From: Alphaproteobacteria bacterium
GTDB lineage: Bacteria; Pseudomonadota; Alphaproteobacteria; Acetobacterales; Acetobacteraceae
DNA length: 64,000 nt
NCBI GenBank assembly: GCA_026400815.1
Contig: JAPLOI010000080.1
Coordinates: 1-64,000 of the forward strand
Direction: 5' to 3'
Shown: piece by piece, positions 28,737 to 36,841 of the stretch
Layout: the number at the start of each line of letters is the position of its first letter
Position numbering within the stretch: position 1 is the first letter of the stretch
Translations under genes and position numbers: made by a program
Notes under the pieces: model-generated
The model's database searches: none
Told to the model about the DNA's origin: nothing
What the model saw: the letters and a program-made list of their open reading frames with translations, nothing else

Positions 28737-29081
28737 CTAGACGCCCGAGAGCCAGACGAGATCAAAGCCGAGGCCGAGGCGGTGGGTGTTGGCCAGGGCG
28801 GGGAGACGGTCGTCGATCCAGCGGATGCGGGGCGAGGGGTGGCGGCGGGTGGCTTCCTGGCGCAGGGCGGTGGCGGGCTCGGCGGCGACGACTTCCCAGC
28901 CTTGGGTGGCGAACCATTCGGCATCCCGGCCGGAGCCGGCGCCGACATCGAGCATGAGGCCGGGCTTGGTGGGGAGGTGCGGGAGGGCGTGGGCGTGGAT
29001 GTCGGCGAAGCCGAAGGCGTCGTAGGCCTCGGCGAATTCACGGAAGCCGCGGTGGTAGGGGGTGATGGTGTCCCAGCTCAC
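28737..29081 (-). pseudogene. N-terminal half of the methyltransferase-HNH fusion, ended by an in-frame TAG
   Basis: About 114 codons from GTG 29081 (VSWDTITPYHRGFREFAEAYD) to TAG. The class I SAM methyltransferase motif I is clear (LMLDVGAGSGRDAEWFATQGWEVVAAEPA), with DRLPAL and FDLVWLSGV at the end. Family members read (V/A)WMH(V/I)P at the break, so the TAG stands exactly where a Trp (TGG) is expected: one base change would restore a 566-residue fusion. Either a recent nonsense mutation, a sequencing error, or suppression. The methyltransferase is of the small-molecule/protein type; no DNA-methylase NPPY/DPPY motif is visible. The start is uncertain because no good ribosome site is visible. 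Confidence 0.7.
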
Positions 29082-29268
29082 GGGGTGTGCCGGTTCATGG
29101 GGCTGTTCGGTTGTTATGAGGGTGGAAGTTTGGCGTGGCGGTGGGGGTGGGGCAAGCGTGAGGGCTGATCGGGTTGGGCTTTGGGGGGGTGGAGAGCAAG
29201 AGCCCCCCTCCGGCTCCCCCCTGCTGCGCATGGGGGAGAGAAGCAAGATTTGACGTGCTGAGTGGAGC

Positions 29269-29330
29269 GGGTCCAGGGGGCGCTGGCCCCCTGGCGGGTG
29301 CAGGGCAGCGCCCTGCCCTTGCTTGGCTAG
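29269..29330. repeat. Second copy of the CCAGGGGGCC dispersed repeat
   Basis: Intergenic stretch between the methyltransferase and TTC38-like genes, abutting the stop codon of the latter. 29273-29294 is the exact reverse complement of 11815-11836; identity extends into the flanking GGGTCC. A companion module GGGCAGCGCCCTGCCC follows (29303-29318), as in the first copy. Just upstream (29204-29245) another GC-rich partial palindrome is present. No gene is supported in 29082-29326. Confidence 0.78.
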
Positions 29331-30625
29331 TGGACGAGCCCGGCGACGGGGACTGGGCCGGGGCCGGGGCGGCGGCGGGCGAGCATGGCTTGCATTTCCT
29401 CCAGCCGGCCGGCGGCGACGTAGGCACGCAGCAGGGTGAAGTCCACCAGGTCGGTTTGCGCGCGGCTGCCGCCGATGCGTTCGCGTTCGGTGACGACGGG
29501 GGCGATGGCGGCGATGGCGGCGTTGTAGTCCTGCTGGCGGAAGGCGGCGAAGGCGCGGGCCAGGGCGGGGATGACGGGGGCGGCGGGGTAGCGGCCGTTC
29601 TGGGCGAGCTGGTCGATTTCGGCGAGGCGGGCGTCGAGGGCAGTGGTGTCGCCGGCGGCAGCGTCGGTGAGGGCGACGTGCCAGTCGGCGAAGGCGGTGC
29701 CGGCGCGGGGGAACATGGACCGGGCGAAATCGTGCATGGCCTGCCAGTGGGCGGGGTCGGGTTTGGCGCCGGCGAGTTCGGCACGCCAGAGGAAGGCCAC
29801 GGCATCGCCGAGCTGGATCATCTTGTGGCCGCGATGGGCGCCGGGGCCGAAGGCGGTGCGGTAGAGCCCGAAGGCGGCCTCCGTGTTGCCGGCGGCGAGT
29901 TCGGAGAGGGCGAGGTGCCAGCTCAGGTGGCCGTTCAGCGCGCCATCGCGGGTGTAGCCGGGCAGCCAGGCGGCGAGGAAGGTTCGGGCTTCCTGGGGTT
30001 CGCCCTGTTCGTAGTGCAGGTGGGCGCGGGCGTGGGCCATCCAGGGGCTGCGCGGGGTGAGGGTGGCGGCGCAGTCCAGGAAGGGGATGGCTTCGTTGTT
30101 CTGGCCGTTCTCGATCAGGGCGTGGGCGTGGTGGGCGGCGAACCAGCCGTCATTCTCGTAGTGCGGGACGAGGGGGGCGAGGAATTCGACCTGTTCGCGT
30201 TCGCGGCCGAGGCGGCCGGAGAAGCCGAGCAGGCCGGAGGGGGTCATGCAGGTGCTGAGCGCCATGGCGTCGCGCGGGAATGCTTCGAGATGGGTGGTGA
30301 GGGCGGCCAGGGCGGCTTCGCTCTGGCCGGTGAAGACCAGGTTGAAATAGGCGATGTGGCTGGCTTCGCGCGGGGAGAGGGCGGGGGCCAGGCGGGTGGC
30401 TTCGGCGAGGGCGGCGCGGGCGGCGGGCATGTCGCCGCGCATCTGCTGCATGCGGGCGATGGCGACATGGGCGAGGGCGAGATCCGGGTCCGCGGCGAGG
30501 GCTTCGGCGAAGGCTTCGGGGGCGCCGGGATAGGCGCCGAGCATGAGGTCGCAGCCGCGGTCGTAGGCGTCTCGCGCGGCGGTGGAGGTGGTGGACAGGT
30601 TGAGGCCGTGGCGGTCGGTCAGCAT
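29327..30625 (-). CDS. TPR protein of the TTC38 family
   Basis: 432 aa cytoplasmic TPR protein. The start MLTDRHGLNLSTTSTAARDAYDRGCDLML resembles the N-terminus of TTC38-like proteins, and ALALAHVAIARMQQMRGDM-type helices, FNLVFTGQSEAALAAL, DGWFAAHHAHALIENGQNNEA, LSWHLALSELAAGN and DAVAFLWRAELAG follow. The ATG at 30625 has GGGGAGCG upstream; in-frame codons further upstream are unrelated. Members have no known biochemical role. The gene is divergent from the iron-uptake operon. Confidence 0.85.
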   Translation of the reverse strand: MLTDRHGLNLSTTSTAARDAYDRGCDLMLGAYPGAPEAFAEALAADPDLALAHVAIARMQQMRGDMPAARAALAEATRLAPALSPREASHIAYFNLVFTGQSEAALAALTTHLEAFPRDAMALSTCMTPSGLLGFSGRLGREREQVEFLAPLVPHYENDGWFAAHHAHALIENGQNNEAIPFLDCAATLTPRSPWMAHARAHLHYEQGEPQEARTFLAAWLPGYTRDGALNGHLSWHLALSELAAGNTEAAFGLYRTAFGPGAHRGHKMIQLGDAVAFLWRAELAGAKPDPAHWQAMHDFARSMFPRAGTAFADWHVALTDAAAGDTTALDARLAEIDQLAQNGRYPAAPVIPALARAFAAFRQQDYNAAIAAIAPVVTERERIGGSRAQTDLVDFTLLRAYVAAGRLEEMQAMLARRRPGPGPVPVAGLVH

Positions 30626-30742
30626 GCGGTTTCGCTCCCCAGGGGCGCGGTGGGCCGCGCGGGGTGGATGGTAGTGAGGTGGGGCGGGGCTGGAAAGCGG
30701 TGGGTGGCGCCCTGCCCTTGCTGCGCCGTGGGCTGTTCGATT

Positions 30743-30763
30743 TGCAATTGCGAGTGATTTGCA
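30743..30763. promoter_or_regulatory. Candidate Fur-type operator
   Basis: Imperfect palindrome TGCAATTGCGAGTGATTTGCA, followed directly by a further TTTGCAG half-site. It resembles the TGCAAAT-(n)-ATTTGCA boxes bound by alphaproteobacterial Fur/Irr-like regulators. It lies 42 bases before the ATG of the iron-siderophore binding-protein gene, in the otherwise GC-rich gap between that gene and the TTC38 gene, so it could block the importer promoter when iron is plentiful. Confidence 0.5.
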
Positions 30764-30804
30764 TTTGCAGTAGCGATGCCGAGCGGCGGTGGTGCCGTGA
30801 TGCG

Positions 30805-31953
30805 ATGGAGTCTGATCCGATGGGTGTTTCGCGGCGTGGGGTGCTGGGGCTGGCGGCGGTGCTGATGATGAGCCGGGCGGCGGGCGCGGCGGGCGGGATC
30901 GAGGTGGTGGATATCGTCGGGCGGCGGGTGCGGGTGGCGGCACCGGTGCGGCGGGTGATCCTGGGCGAGGGGCGGCAGGCCTATCTGGTGGCCGCGCTGG
31001 AGCGGGAGGCGCCGTTCGCGCGGGTGGTGGGGTGGCGGGATGATTTCCGGAAGGCGGATCTGGATGGCTACACCGCCTATGAGCGGCAGTATCCGGAGAT
31101 CGCGCGGCTGCCTGTTTTCGGGGGGTGGAAGGACGGGGCGTTCGATATCGAGCAGGTGATCGCGCTGCGGCCGGACGTGGTGGTGATGAACCTGGAAGCG
31201 AAGGTGGCGATCGATGATGGCGGGCTGATCGGGAAGCTGGAGCGGGTGGGCATTCCCGTGGTGTTCATCGATTTCCGCGAGAAGCCGTTCGAGCATGCCG
31301 AGCGGTCGATCGCGATCATGGGGGCGCTGCTGGGGCGGGAGACCCGGGCGGCGGAATTGGCGGCGTTTCGGGCCGCGCAGATCGCGGTGGTGACGGACCG
31401 GCTGAAGGGATTCGCCGGTGTGCGGCCGCGTGTGATGATCGAGCGGGCGGCGGGGTATGACGAGAGCTGCTGCATGTCCTTTGGGGATGAGAATTTCGGC
31501 CGCATGGTGACGATGGCGGGCGGGGAGAACATCGCGGCGAAGCTGATCCCCGGCACGTTCGGCACGGTGAACCCGGAGCAGGTGGTGGCGGCGCGGCCGG
31601 ATGTGGTGCTGGTGACCGGCAGCAACTGGACGCTGTATGCGCCGGACGGGGCCTGGGTGGGGGTGGGGCCCGGGGCGGACCAGGCGCAGGCGCGGGCGCG
31701 GCTGGCGAAGCTGATGCAGCGGCCGGCGTATCGGACGCTGCCGGTGGCCAGGAGTGGGCGGGTGCATGCGATCTGGCACCAGTTCTACGACAGCCCGTAT
31801 CAGTTCGTGGCGATCCAGGTGATCGCGAAGTGGCTGCATCCGGAGTTGTTCGCGGATCTGGACCCGGATACCACGTTCCGGGCGTTCCATGCGCGGTTCC
31901 TGCCGGAGGCGTATCGGCCGGGGTATTGGGTGTCGCTGGAGCCCGGCGCGTGA
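30805..31953 (+). CDS. Iron-siderophore type ABC transporter substrate-binding protein
   Basis: Periplasmic binding protein of the FepB/BtuF class. Leader MGVSRRGVLGLAAVLMMSRAAGA (from the second Met) carries a twin-arginine style SRRG motif. The family pattern IEVVDIVGRRVRVAAPVRRVILGEG opens the mature domain; ALRPDVVVMNLEAK, VFIDFREKPFEHAERSIAIMG and VNPEQVVAARPDVVLVTGSNW are typical. 382 aa from ATG 30805, or 377 from 30820. First gene of a three-gene importer, overlapping the permease by GTGA. The actual ligand (siderophore, haem or cobalamin) is not determined; no TonB receptor is in the window. Confidence 0.88.
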   Translation: MESDPMGVSRRGVLGLAAVLMMSRAAGAAGGIEVVDIVGRRVRVAAPVRRVILGEGRQAYLVAALEREAPFARVVGWRDDFRKADLDGYTAYERQYPEIARLPVFGGWKDGAFDIEQVIALRPDVVVMNLEAKVAIDDGGLIGKLERVGIPVVFIDFREKPFEHAERSIAIMGALLGRETRAAELAAFRAAQIAVVTDRLKGFAGVRPRVMIERAAGYDESCCMSFGDENFGRMVTMAGGENIAAKLIPGTFGTVNPEQVVAARPDVVLVTGSNWTLYAPDGAWVGVGPGADQAQARARLAKLMQRPAYRTLPVARSGRVHAIWHQFYDSPYQFVAIQVIAKWLHPELFADLDPDTTFRAFHARFLPEAYRPGYWVSLEPGA

Positions 31954-32966
31954 GCGCGTCGGTTGCCCTGGTGGCGGGGCGGGAGGCTTATCGGGCGCTG
32001 ACGCGGCGGCGGCTGGGGCTGCTGGCGGGGTTGGCGGCGCTGCTGGCGTGTACGCTGGTGGCCGATTTGGCGCTGGGGCCGGCGCGGTATGGGGCGGGCG
32101 AGGTAGTGGCCGCGTTGCTGGGGCTGGAGGGGCCGGTGTCGGTGGCCGTGGTGGTGGGGGCGGCGCTCTCGGTTTCCGGCGCGCAGATGCAGACGGTGCT
32201 GAACAACCCGTTGGCGAGCCCGTTCACGCTGGGGATCTCGGCGGCGGCGGGGTTCGGGGCGGCGCTGGGGTTCGTGCTGGGCGTGAGCCTGCTGCCGACG
32301 GGGTGGAGTGCGTGGACCATTCCGGCCAATGCGTTTCTGTGCGCGATGGGGTGCGCCGGGTTGATCCATGTGCTGAGCCAGCGGCGTGGGATGGGCACGG
32401 AGACGGTGGTGTTGCTGGGGATCGCGCTGGTGTTCAGCTTCAACGCGGCGCTGGCGGCGCTGGAGTTCATGGCATCGGAGCAGGCGCTGGCGGCCGTGGT
32501 GTTCTGGACCATGGGGAGCCTGGGGCGGACGACCTGGCCGAAGCTGGGGGTGGCGGCGGCGATGCTGGCGGTGGCGTGGCCGCTGCTGGCGCGGCAGGCC
32601 TGGGCGCTGACGGCGTTGCGGTTGGGGGAGCAGAAGGCGGCGAGCCTGGGGATCGCGGTGGGGCGGCTGCGGTTGCAGACGATTTTGCTGGTGAGTGCGG
32701 TGGCCTCCGTGACCGTGGCGTTCGTGGGGACGATCGGGTTCATCGGGCTGGTGGGGCCGCATATCGCGCGGATGCTGGTGGGGGAGGACCAGCGGTTTTT
32801 CCTGCCGGCCTCGGCGCTGGCGGGGGCGGTGGTGCTTTCGGCGGCTTCGGTGCTGAGCAAGGCTGTGGTGCCCGGGTTGATCCTGCCGATCGGGATTGTG
32901 ACGGCGCTGGTGGGGGTGCCGTTCTTCTTCTCGCTGATCCTGAGCACGCGGAGGGCTTCGTGGTGA
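31950..32966 (+). CDS. FecCD-family ABC transporter permease
   Basis: 338-aa integral membrane protein with about 9-10 hydrophobic helices. FecCD signatures include VVVGAALSVSGAQMQTVLNNPLASPFTLGISAAAGFGAALG, ETVVLLGIALVFSFNAALAALEFMAS, FWTMGSLGRTTW and VAFVGTIGFIGLVGPHIARMLVGEDQRFFLPASALAGAVVL, the coupling region. The GTG start lies in the GTGA overlap with the binding-protein stop, and its own TGA overlaps the ATPase GTG, so the three genes are translationally coupled. Confidence 0.94.
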   Translation: MSASVALVAGREAYRALTRRRLGLLAGLAALLACTLVADLALGPARYGAGEVVAALLGLEGPVSVAVVVGAALSVSGAQMQTVLNNPLASPFTLGISAAAGFGAALGFVLGVSLLPTGWSAWTIPANAFLCAMGCAGLIHVLSQRRGMGTETVVLLGIALVFSFNAALAALEFMASEQALAAVVFWTMGSLGRTTWPKLGVAAAMLAVAWPLLARQAWALTALRLGEQKAASLGIAVGRLRLQTILLVSAVASVTVAFVGTIGFIGLVGPHIARMLVGEDQRFFLPASALAGAVVLSAASVLSKAVVPGLILPIGIVTALVGVPFFFSLILSTRRASW

Positions 32967-33733
32967 TTTTGCGGGTGGAGGGGCTGGAAGTTGCCTATGG
33001 GCGCACCGTGGTGCTGCGCGGGGTGTCGTTGCCGGAGTTGCGTGGCGGGGAGGTGACGGCGCTGCTGGGGCCGAATGCGGCGGGGAAATCCACGCTGTTC
33101 CGGCGGATCGTGGGGTTGCTGCAGGGCCCCGGGGTGGTGGCGCTGGATGGGGTGGCGGTGGCCGGGGCGACGGCGGGGCTTTGCTACATGCCGCAGGATA
33201 CGGCGGTGAACGCGGTGCTGACGGTGTTCGAGGCGGTGCTGCTGGCGCGCAAGCAGGGCGGCGGGGGCTGGGCGGTGAGCGATGCCGAGGCGGATGCGGT
33301 GACATCAGCGTTGGGGATGCTGGAGATCGAGGGGCTTGCGGGGCGGCATTTGAGCGAGCTGTCGGGCGGGCAGCGGCAGTTGGTGTCGTTGGCGCAGGCG
33401 CTGGTGCGGGAGCCGCGCGTGCTGCTGCTGGATGAGCCGACCAGTGCGCTCGATCTTCAGCGGCAGGTGGAGGTGCTGGCGCTGCTGCGCCGGCTGGCGC
33501 GGGAGCGTGGGCTGTGCGTGGTGCTGGCGATCCACGATCTGAACCAGGCGCTGCGGTTCGCGGACCGTGTGGCGGTGCTGGGTGGCGGGCGGATCGTGGC
33601 CTCCGGGGCGCCGGTGGATGTGCTGACGCCGGCCTTGCTGCGCGAGGTGTATGGGGTGGAGGCACGGCTGGAGCGGTGTTCGCAGGGGGTGCCGTTCCTC
33701 GCGGTGGATCGGTCGGCGCGGCGGGTGGCCTAG
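32963..33733 (+). CDS. ABC transporter ATP-binding protein (iron-siderophore family)
   Basis: 256 aa ATPase powering the importer. Walker A GPNAAGKSTL, signature HLSELSGGQRQLVSLAQALV, Walker B RVLLLDEPTSALDLQRQVEVL and the H-loop VLAIHDLNQALRFADR. The Walker A reads NAAGKST rather than NGAGKST, a conservative change. GTG at 32963 overlaps the permease stop (GTGA). The stop overlaps that of convergent glcF by CTAG. Confidence 0.94.
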   Translation: MILRVEGLEVAYGRTVVLRGVSLPELRGGEVTALLGPNAAGKSTLFRRIVGLLQGPGVVALDGVAVAGATAGLCYMPQDTAVNAVLTVFEAVLLARKQGGGGWAVSDAEADAVTSALGMLEIEGLAGRHLSELSGGQRQLVSLAQALVREPRVLLLDEPTSALDLQRQVEVLALLRRLARERGLCVVLAIHDLNQALRFADRVAVLGGGRIVASGAPVDVLTPALLREVYGVEARLERCSQGVPFLAVDRSARRVA

Positions 33734-35034
33734 GCCTGCGGGAGATTGGCGGGTTCGGGACCGCCGGCCATCCAATCGAGCAGTTGGATGGTGTGGATGG
33801 TGGGCAGCGTGTCGCCGGCGAGTTGGGTGAGGCAGCCGATATTGCCGGCGGCGATGAGGTCGGGCTTCGTGGCCTTGAGGTTTTCCAGCTTGCGGGCGCG
33901 CAGGCGGGTGCTGATGTCGGGCTGGAGGATGTTGTAGGTGCCGGCGCTGCCGCAGCAGAGATGGGGCTCGATGGGTTCGACGACCTTGAAGCCGGCTTTT
34001 TGCAGGAGCTGCTTGGGTTGGGCGGTGATCTTCTGGCCGTGCTGGAGGCTACAGGCGCTGTGGTAGGCCACCGTGAGGCCGGGGGATTCGCGGGTGGGGG
34101 CGTAGTTGGATTTGGCCAGGTATTCGGTGATGTCCATGGCCAGGGCGCTGATCTTCTGGGCTTTTTCCGCCAGGGGGGTGGTGCGGAACATGTGGCCGTA
34201 GTCTTTCACCGTGGTGCCGCAGCCGGAGGTGTTGATGATGATGGCATCCAGGCCCTGGGTTTCCAGCTCCTGGTGCCAGGCTTCGATGTTGGCGGCGGCG
34301 CTGGCCATGGCGGGGTCGTGGTGGCCCATGTGGTGGGTGAGGGCGCCGCAGCACCCTGCCCCTTTTGCGACAACGACTTCCATGCCCATGCGGGTGAGGA
34401 GGCGGATGGTGGCATCGTTGATCGCGGGGTCGAGCACCTGTTGGGCGCAGCCGGCAAGGAGGGCGACGCGGGCCTTCTTCTCGGTGGTGGCGGTGTGGGT
34501 GCGGGGGCCTTCTAGGGGGCTGGGGGCGGGGATGGTGCGCGGGGCGAGCTTGAAGAGGGCGCGCAGGCGCTTGGAGGCCATGCCGTCGCCGGGGATGAGG
34601 CCGGCCAGCGGGCGGGTGGCGCTGGCGGCCATGAGGGCGGCGCGCAGGCGGTTGGGGTGGGGGAGGATGAAGGCGAGCGCGTTGCGGAGGAGGCGTTCGT
34701 GCCAGGGGCGCTGGTAGGTATTTTCGATGTAGTGCCGGGCGTGGTCGACCAGGTGCATGTAGTTCACGCCTGAGGGGCAGGTGCTCATGCAGGAGAGGCA
34801 GGAGAGGCAGCGGTCGACGTGGCGGACGACTTCCTCTGTGGCGGGGCGGCCGGATTCCAGCATGTCCTTGATGAGGTAGATGCGGCCGCGGGGGGAATCG
34901 AGTTCGTCGCCGAGGAGGACGAAGGTGGGGCAGGTGGCGGTGCAGAAGCCGCAATGGACGCAGGTGCGGAGCTGCTTGTTGGATTCCGCGGTGTCGGGGT
35001 CGCGGAGCTGGGCTTCGGAGAACGTGGTTTGCAT
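33730..35034 (-). CDS. glcF: Glycolate oxidase iron-sulfur subunit GlcF
   Basis: Electron-transfer subunit of glycolate oxidase (glycolate to glyoxylate). Two 4Fe-4S clusters: CVHCGFCTATCPTF (residues 25-36) and CLSCLSCMSTCPSG (about 76-87). Two CCG-type domains follow (GAGCCGALTHHMG, HLCCGSAGTYNILQP), typical of the GlcF/HdrB family. 434 aa. It is the last gene of glcD-glcE-(GIY-YIG)-glcF; its ATG overlaps the GIY-YIG stop (TGATG). Confidence 0.96.
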   Translation of the reverse strand: MQTTFSEAQLRDPDTAESNKQLRTCVHCGFCTATCPTFVLLGDELDSPRGRIYLIKDMLESGRPATEEVVRHVDRCLSCLSCMSTCPSGVNYMHLVDHARHYIENTYQRPWHERLLRNALAFILPHPNRLRAALMAASATRPLAGLIPGDGMASKRLRALFKLAPRTIPAPSPLEGPRTHTATTEKKARVALLAGCAQQVLDPAINDATIRLLTRMGMEVVVAKGAGCCGALTHHMGHHDPAMASAAANIEAWHQELETQGLDAIIINTSGCGTTVKDYGHMFRTTPLAEKAQKISALAMDITEYLAKSNYAPTRESPGLTVAYHSACSLQHGQKITAQPKQLLQKAGFKVVEPIEPHLCCGSAGTYNILQPDISTRLRARKLENLKATKPDLIAAGNIGCLTQLAGDTLPTIHTIQLLDWMAGGPEPANLPQA

Positions 35035-35483
35035 CAGGAGAGGTCCGGGCCAGAGGCTTCAAGCATGCGCTTGTTTAGCCCATTGAGGGCAGGGGCAATC
35101 TCTGCGCGCAATCGCGCTTCCACGACGCGCGCCTGCGCCGCGTCGTCAGCCGGGAGCACCCGCGCAATGCAATTCTGGCGGATGTACGCCCGGCAGCGTT
35201 GTCCCGCCTCCTGGGGAGAACGAGGCAAATCATTGGGGTCGAGGATCCGATCGAACAGAAGATACTGGGCAAACATGTTCACGACTTGCCCGCTGGCGTG
35301 ATCGCGGAGCCGACGTCTAAGCGAGCCTTTACCATCCCGCCCAGCCATTCCAACATAAATTGGCTCGTCCTTGTCGAAAATGACATAGACGCCCGCCGTA
35401 TCAGGGACGGTCGCCCAGTCGGCGGCACCCATGTGAACGGGGGGGCCAAATCCATTTTCGTCAAGAATGCGATGTCCGCTCAC
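35034..35483 (-). CDS. GIY-YIG nuclease-fold protein inserted in the glc operon
   Basis: 149 aa. The GIY-YIG core reads AGVYVIFDKDEPIYVGMAGRDGKGSLRRRLRDHASG (about 30-65) with GVY and YVG replacing the namesake motifs, the conserved Arg in LRRRLRDH, and a downstream Glu in ARVVEARLRAEIAP. The gene lies between glcE and glcF and is coupled to glcF by a TGATG overlap. Its base composition is less GC-rich than the neighbours, suggesting acquisition. Target unknown; it may be a repair/mobile-type nuclease or a non-catalytic relative. Confidence 0.83.
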   Translation of the reverse strand: MSGHRILDENGFGPPVHMGAADWATVPDTAGVYVIFDKDEPIYVGMAGRDGKGSLRRRLRDHASGQVVNMFAQYLLFDRILDPNDLPRSPQEAGQRCRAYIRQNCIARVLPADDAAQARVVEARLRAEIAPALNGLNKRMLEASGPDLS

Positions 35484-35544
35484 TTCTCGAAACCAACGCG
35501 AGTTGCAGCATCAATCGATTTTTGGATACGAAAGAAGCTGCGGT

Positions 35545-36735
35545 TCATAGCCCGGCATGCATGCGGCCTGGGTTGAGGATGCCGCGGGGGTCGAAGGCGG
35601 CTTTGACGCGGGCGGCGATGGCGGTGAGGGCGGCGGGTTCCGGGGGGATGACGGCGACGGCGGCGCGCAGGGTTTCCGGGGCGCGGAACAGGGTGTGGGT
35701 GCCGCCATGGGCCTGGGCGGCCGCGGCGACGGCGTTGTGCGCTTCGGTGGTGGCGGGGCCGGCGATCCAGACCAGGCCGCCGCCCCAGTCGAGGAACCAG
35801 GCGGCGCCAAAGGCTTGTTCCAGCGCGGCAGCGACCTGGGGGCCCTTGGAGGGGCGGACGGAGACGCGCCAAAGGGCGCCTTGCATTCCGGCGAAGGGGG
35901 CGCAGTCGCGGATGGCGGTCCAGGCGAGGCGGGACAGGGTGTCGTCCAGGATCTCGACTTGGCCGAAGGGGGCGAGGTCGGTGCGCAGGCGGTCGGAGCG
36001 GTAGGCGATGGAGGGGGCGAAATCTTCCAGGCGGACGAGGGTGGCGGGCGTCTGGCCGAGGCCGGGGATGAAGCTGGCCTGGGCGGCGGGGAGATGGGCG
36101 GCGCCGGAGACGGCGTAGGGCGAGCCGAGGGCGGCGGAGAGGGCGGCGACGGCCTGGGTGGGGGGGAGGTTGCGCAGGACGAGGGTGGCGCGCTGTTCCG
36201 GGGCGGGGGCGACCTTGAGGGTGATCTCGGTGAGGACGGCGAGCGTGCCGTGGCTGCCGGTGAGGAGCTTGCAGAGATCGAGGCCGGTGACGTTTTTCAG
36301 CACGCGGCCGCCGGAGCGGATGGATTCGCCGGTGCCGTTAACGGCGCGCACGCCCATGACGTGGTCGCGCATGGCGCCCCAGGCGATGCGGCGGGGGCCG
36401 GAGAGGTTGGATGCCACGATGCCGCCGAGGGTCTGGGGCTGGACCTGGCCGAACAGGGCCGTGAAATCAGGGGGTTCGGCGACGAGGTGCTGGCCTTTTG
36501 CGGCCACGGCGGCTTCGATTTCGGCGAGCGTGGTGCCGGCGCGGGCGGAGATGATGAGTTCGCTGGGGGAGTAGAGGGTGATGCCGGTGAGGCCGGCCGT
36601 GCTGAGGGTGCGGGCGGCCTGGACGGGGCGCAGCAGGCCCTGCTTGCTGTTGCGGCCGGCGATGGCGAGCGGCTCGGCGGCGTCGTGGGCCTGTTGGATG
36701 GCCTCGATGACGCCCTGTTCGGTGGTGGGGGTCAT
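35545..36735 (-). CDS. glcE: Glycolate oxidase FAD-binding subunit GlcE
   Basis: 396 aa FAD-binding subunit of glycolate oxidase, a shortened GlcD relative. PCMH-type FAD motifs are seen: EPLAIAGRNSKQGL, SARAGTTLAEIEAAVAAKGQHL, QTLGGIVASNLSGPRRIAWGAMRDHVMGVRAVNG and GLDLCKLLTGSHGTLAVLTEITLKV. The C-terminus RVKAAFDPRGILNPGRMHAGL is standard. The ATG at 36735 is chosen; the ATG at 36786 would add an unrelated leader. The 61 bases to the GIY-YIG gene hold nothing else. Confidence 0.95.
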   Translation of the reverse strand: MTPTTEQGVIEAIQQAHDAAEPLAIAGRNSKQGLLRPVQAARTLSTAGLTGITLYSPSELIISARAGTTLAEIEAAVAAKGQHLVAEPPDFTALFGQVQPQTLGGIVASNLSGPRRIAWGAMRDHVMGVRAVNGTGESIRSGGRVLKNVTGLDLCKLLTGSHGTLAVLTEITLKVAPAPEQRATLVLRNLPPTQAVAALSAALGSPYAVSGAAHLPAAQASFIPGLGQTPATLVRLEDFAPSIAYRSDRLRTDLAPFGQVEILDDTLSRLAWTAIRDCAPFAGMQGALWRVSVRPSKGPQVAAALEQAFGAAWFLDWGGGLVWIAGPATTEAHNAVAAAAQAHGGTHTLFRAPETLRAAVAVIPPEPAALTAIAARVKAAFDPRGILNPGRMHAGL

Positions 36736-36775
36736 GCGGGGTGGCCTGGAGGGTTTGGAGAGGTGGATAGCGTAC

Positions 36776-36817
36776 CCCTCACCCAACCCTCTCCCCCAAG
36801 GGGAGAGGGCTTTTTTG
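36776..36817. repeat. CCCTCTCCCC dispersed hairpin repeat in the glc operon
   Basis: CCCTCTCCCC and GGGGAGAGGG (36788-36797 and 36800-36809) form a near-perfect hairpin, preceded by CTCACCCAA and followed by CTTTTTT on the plus strand. CTCACCCAACCCTCTCCCC-type hairpins are widespread intergenic repeats in Proteobacteria. It sits between glcD and glcE; on the transcribed minus strand no T-run follows, so it is unlikely to terminate the operon. Confidence 0.7.
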
Positions 36818-36841
36818 CCGTGTCGGTTTGCGAGAAACGAA

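Noticed and set aside
27381-29081. Classical restriction-modification system
   Set aside because: The methyltransferase has the small-molecule/protein-type motif I only; no NPPY, DPPY or PCQ DNA-methylase motif and no specificity subunit are present.
36776-36817. Terminator between glcD and glcE
   Set aside because: The T-run lies on the plus-strand side only; on the transcribed strand no T-run follows the hairpin, so it is classed as a dispersed repeat.
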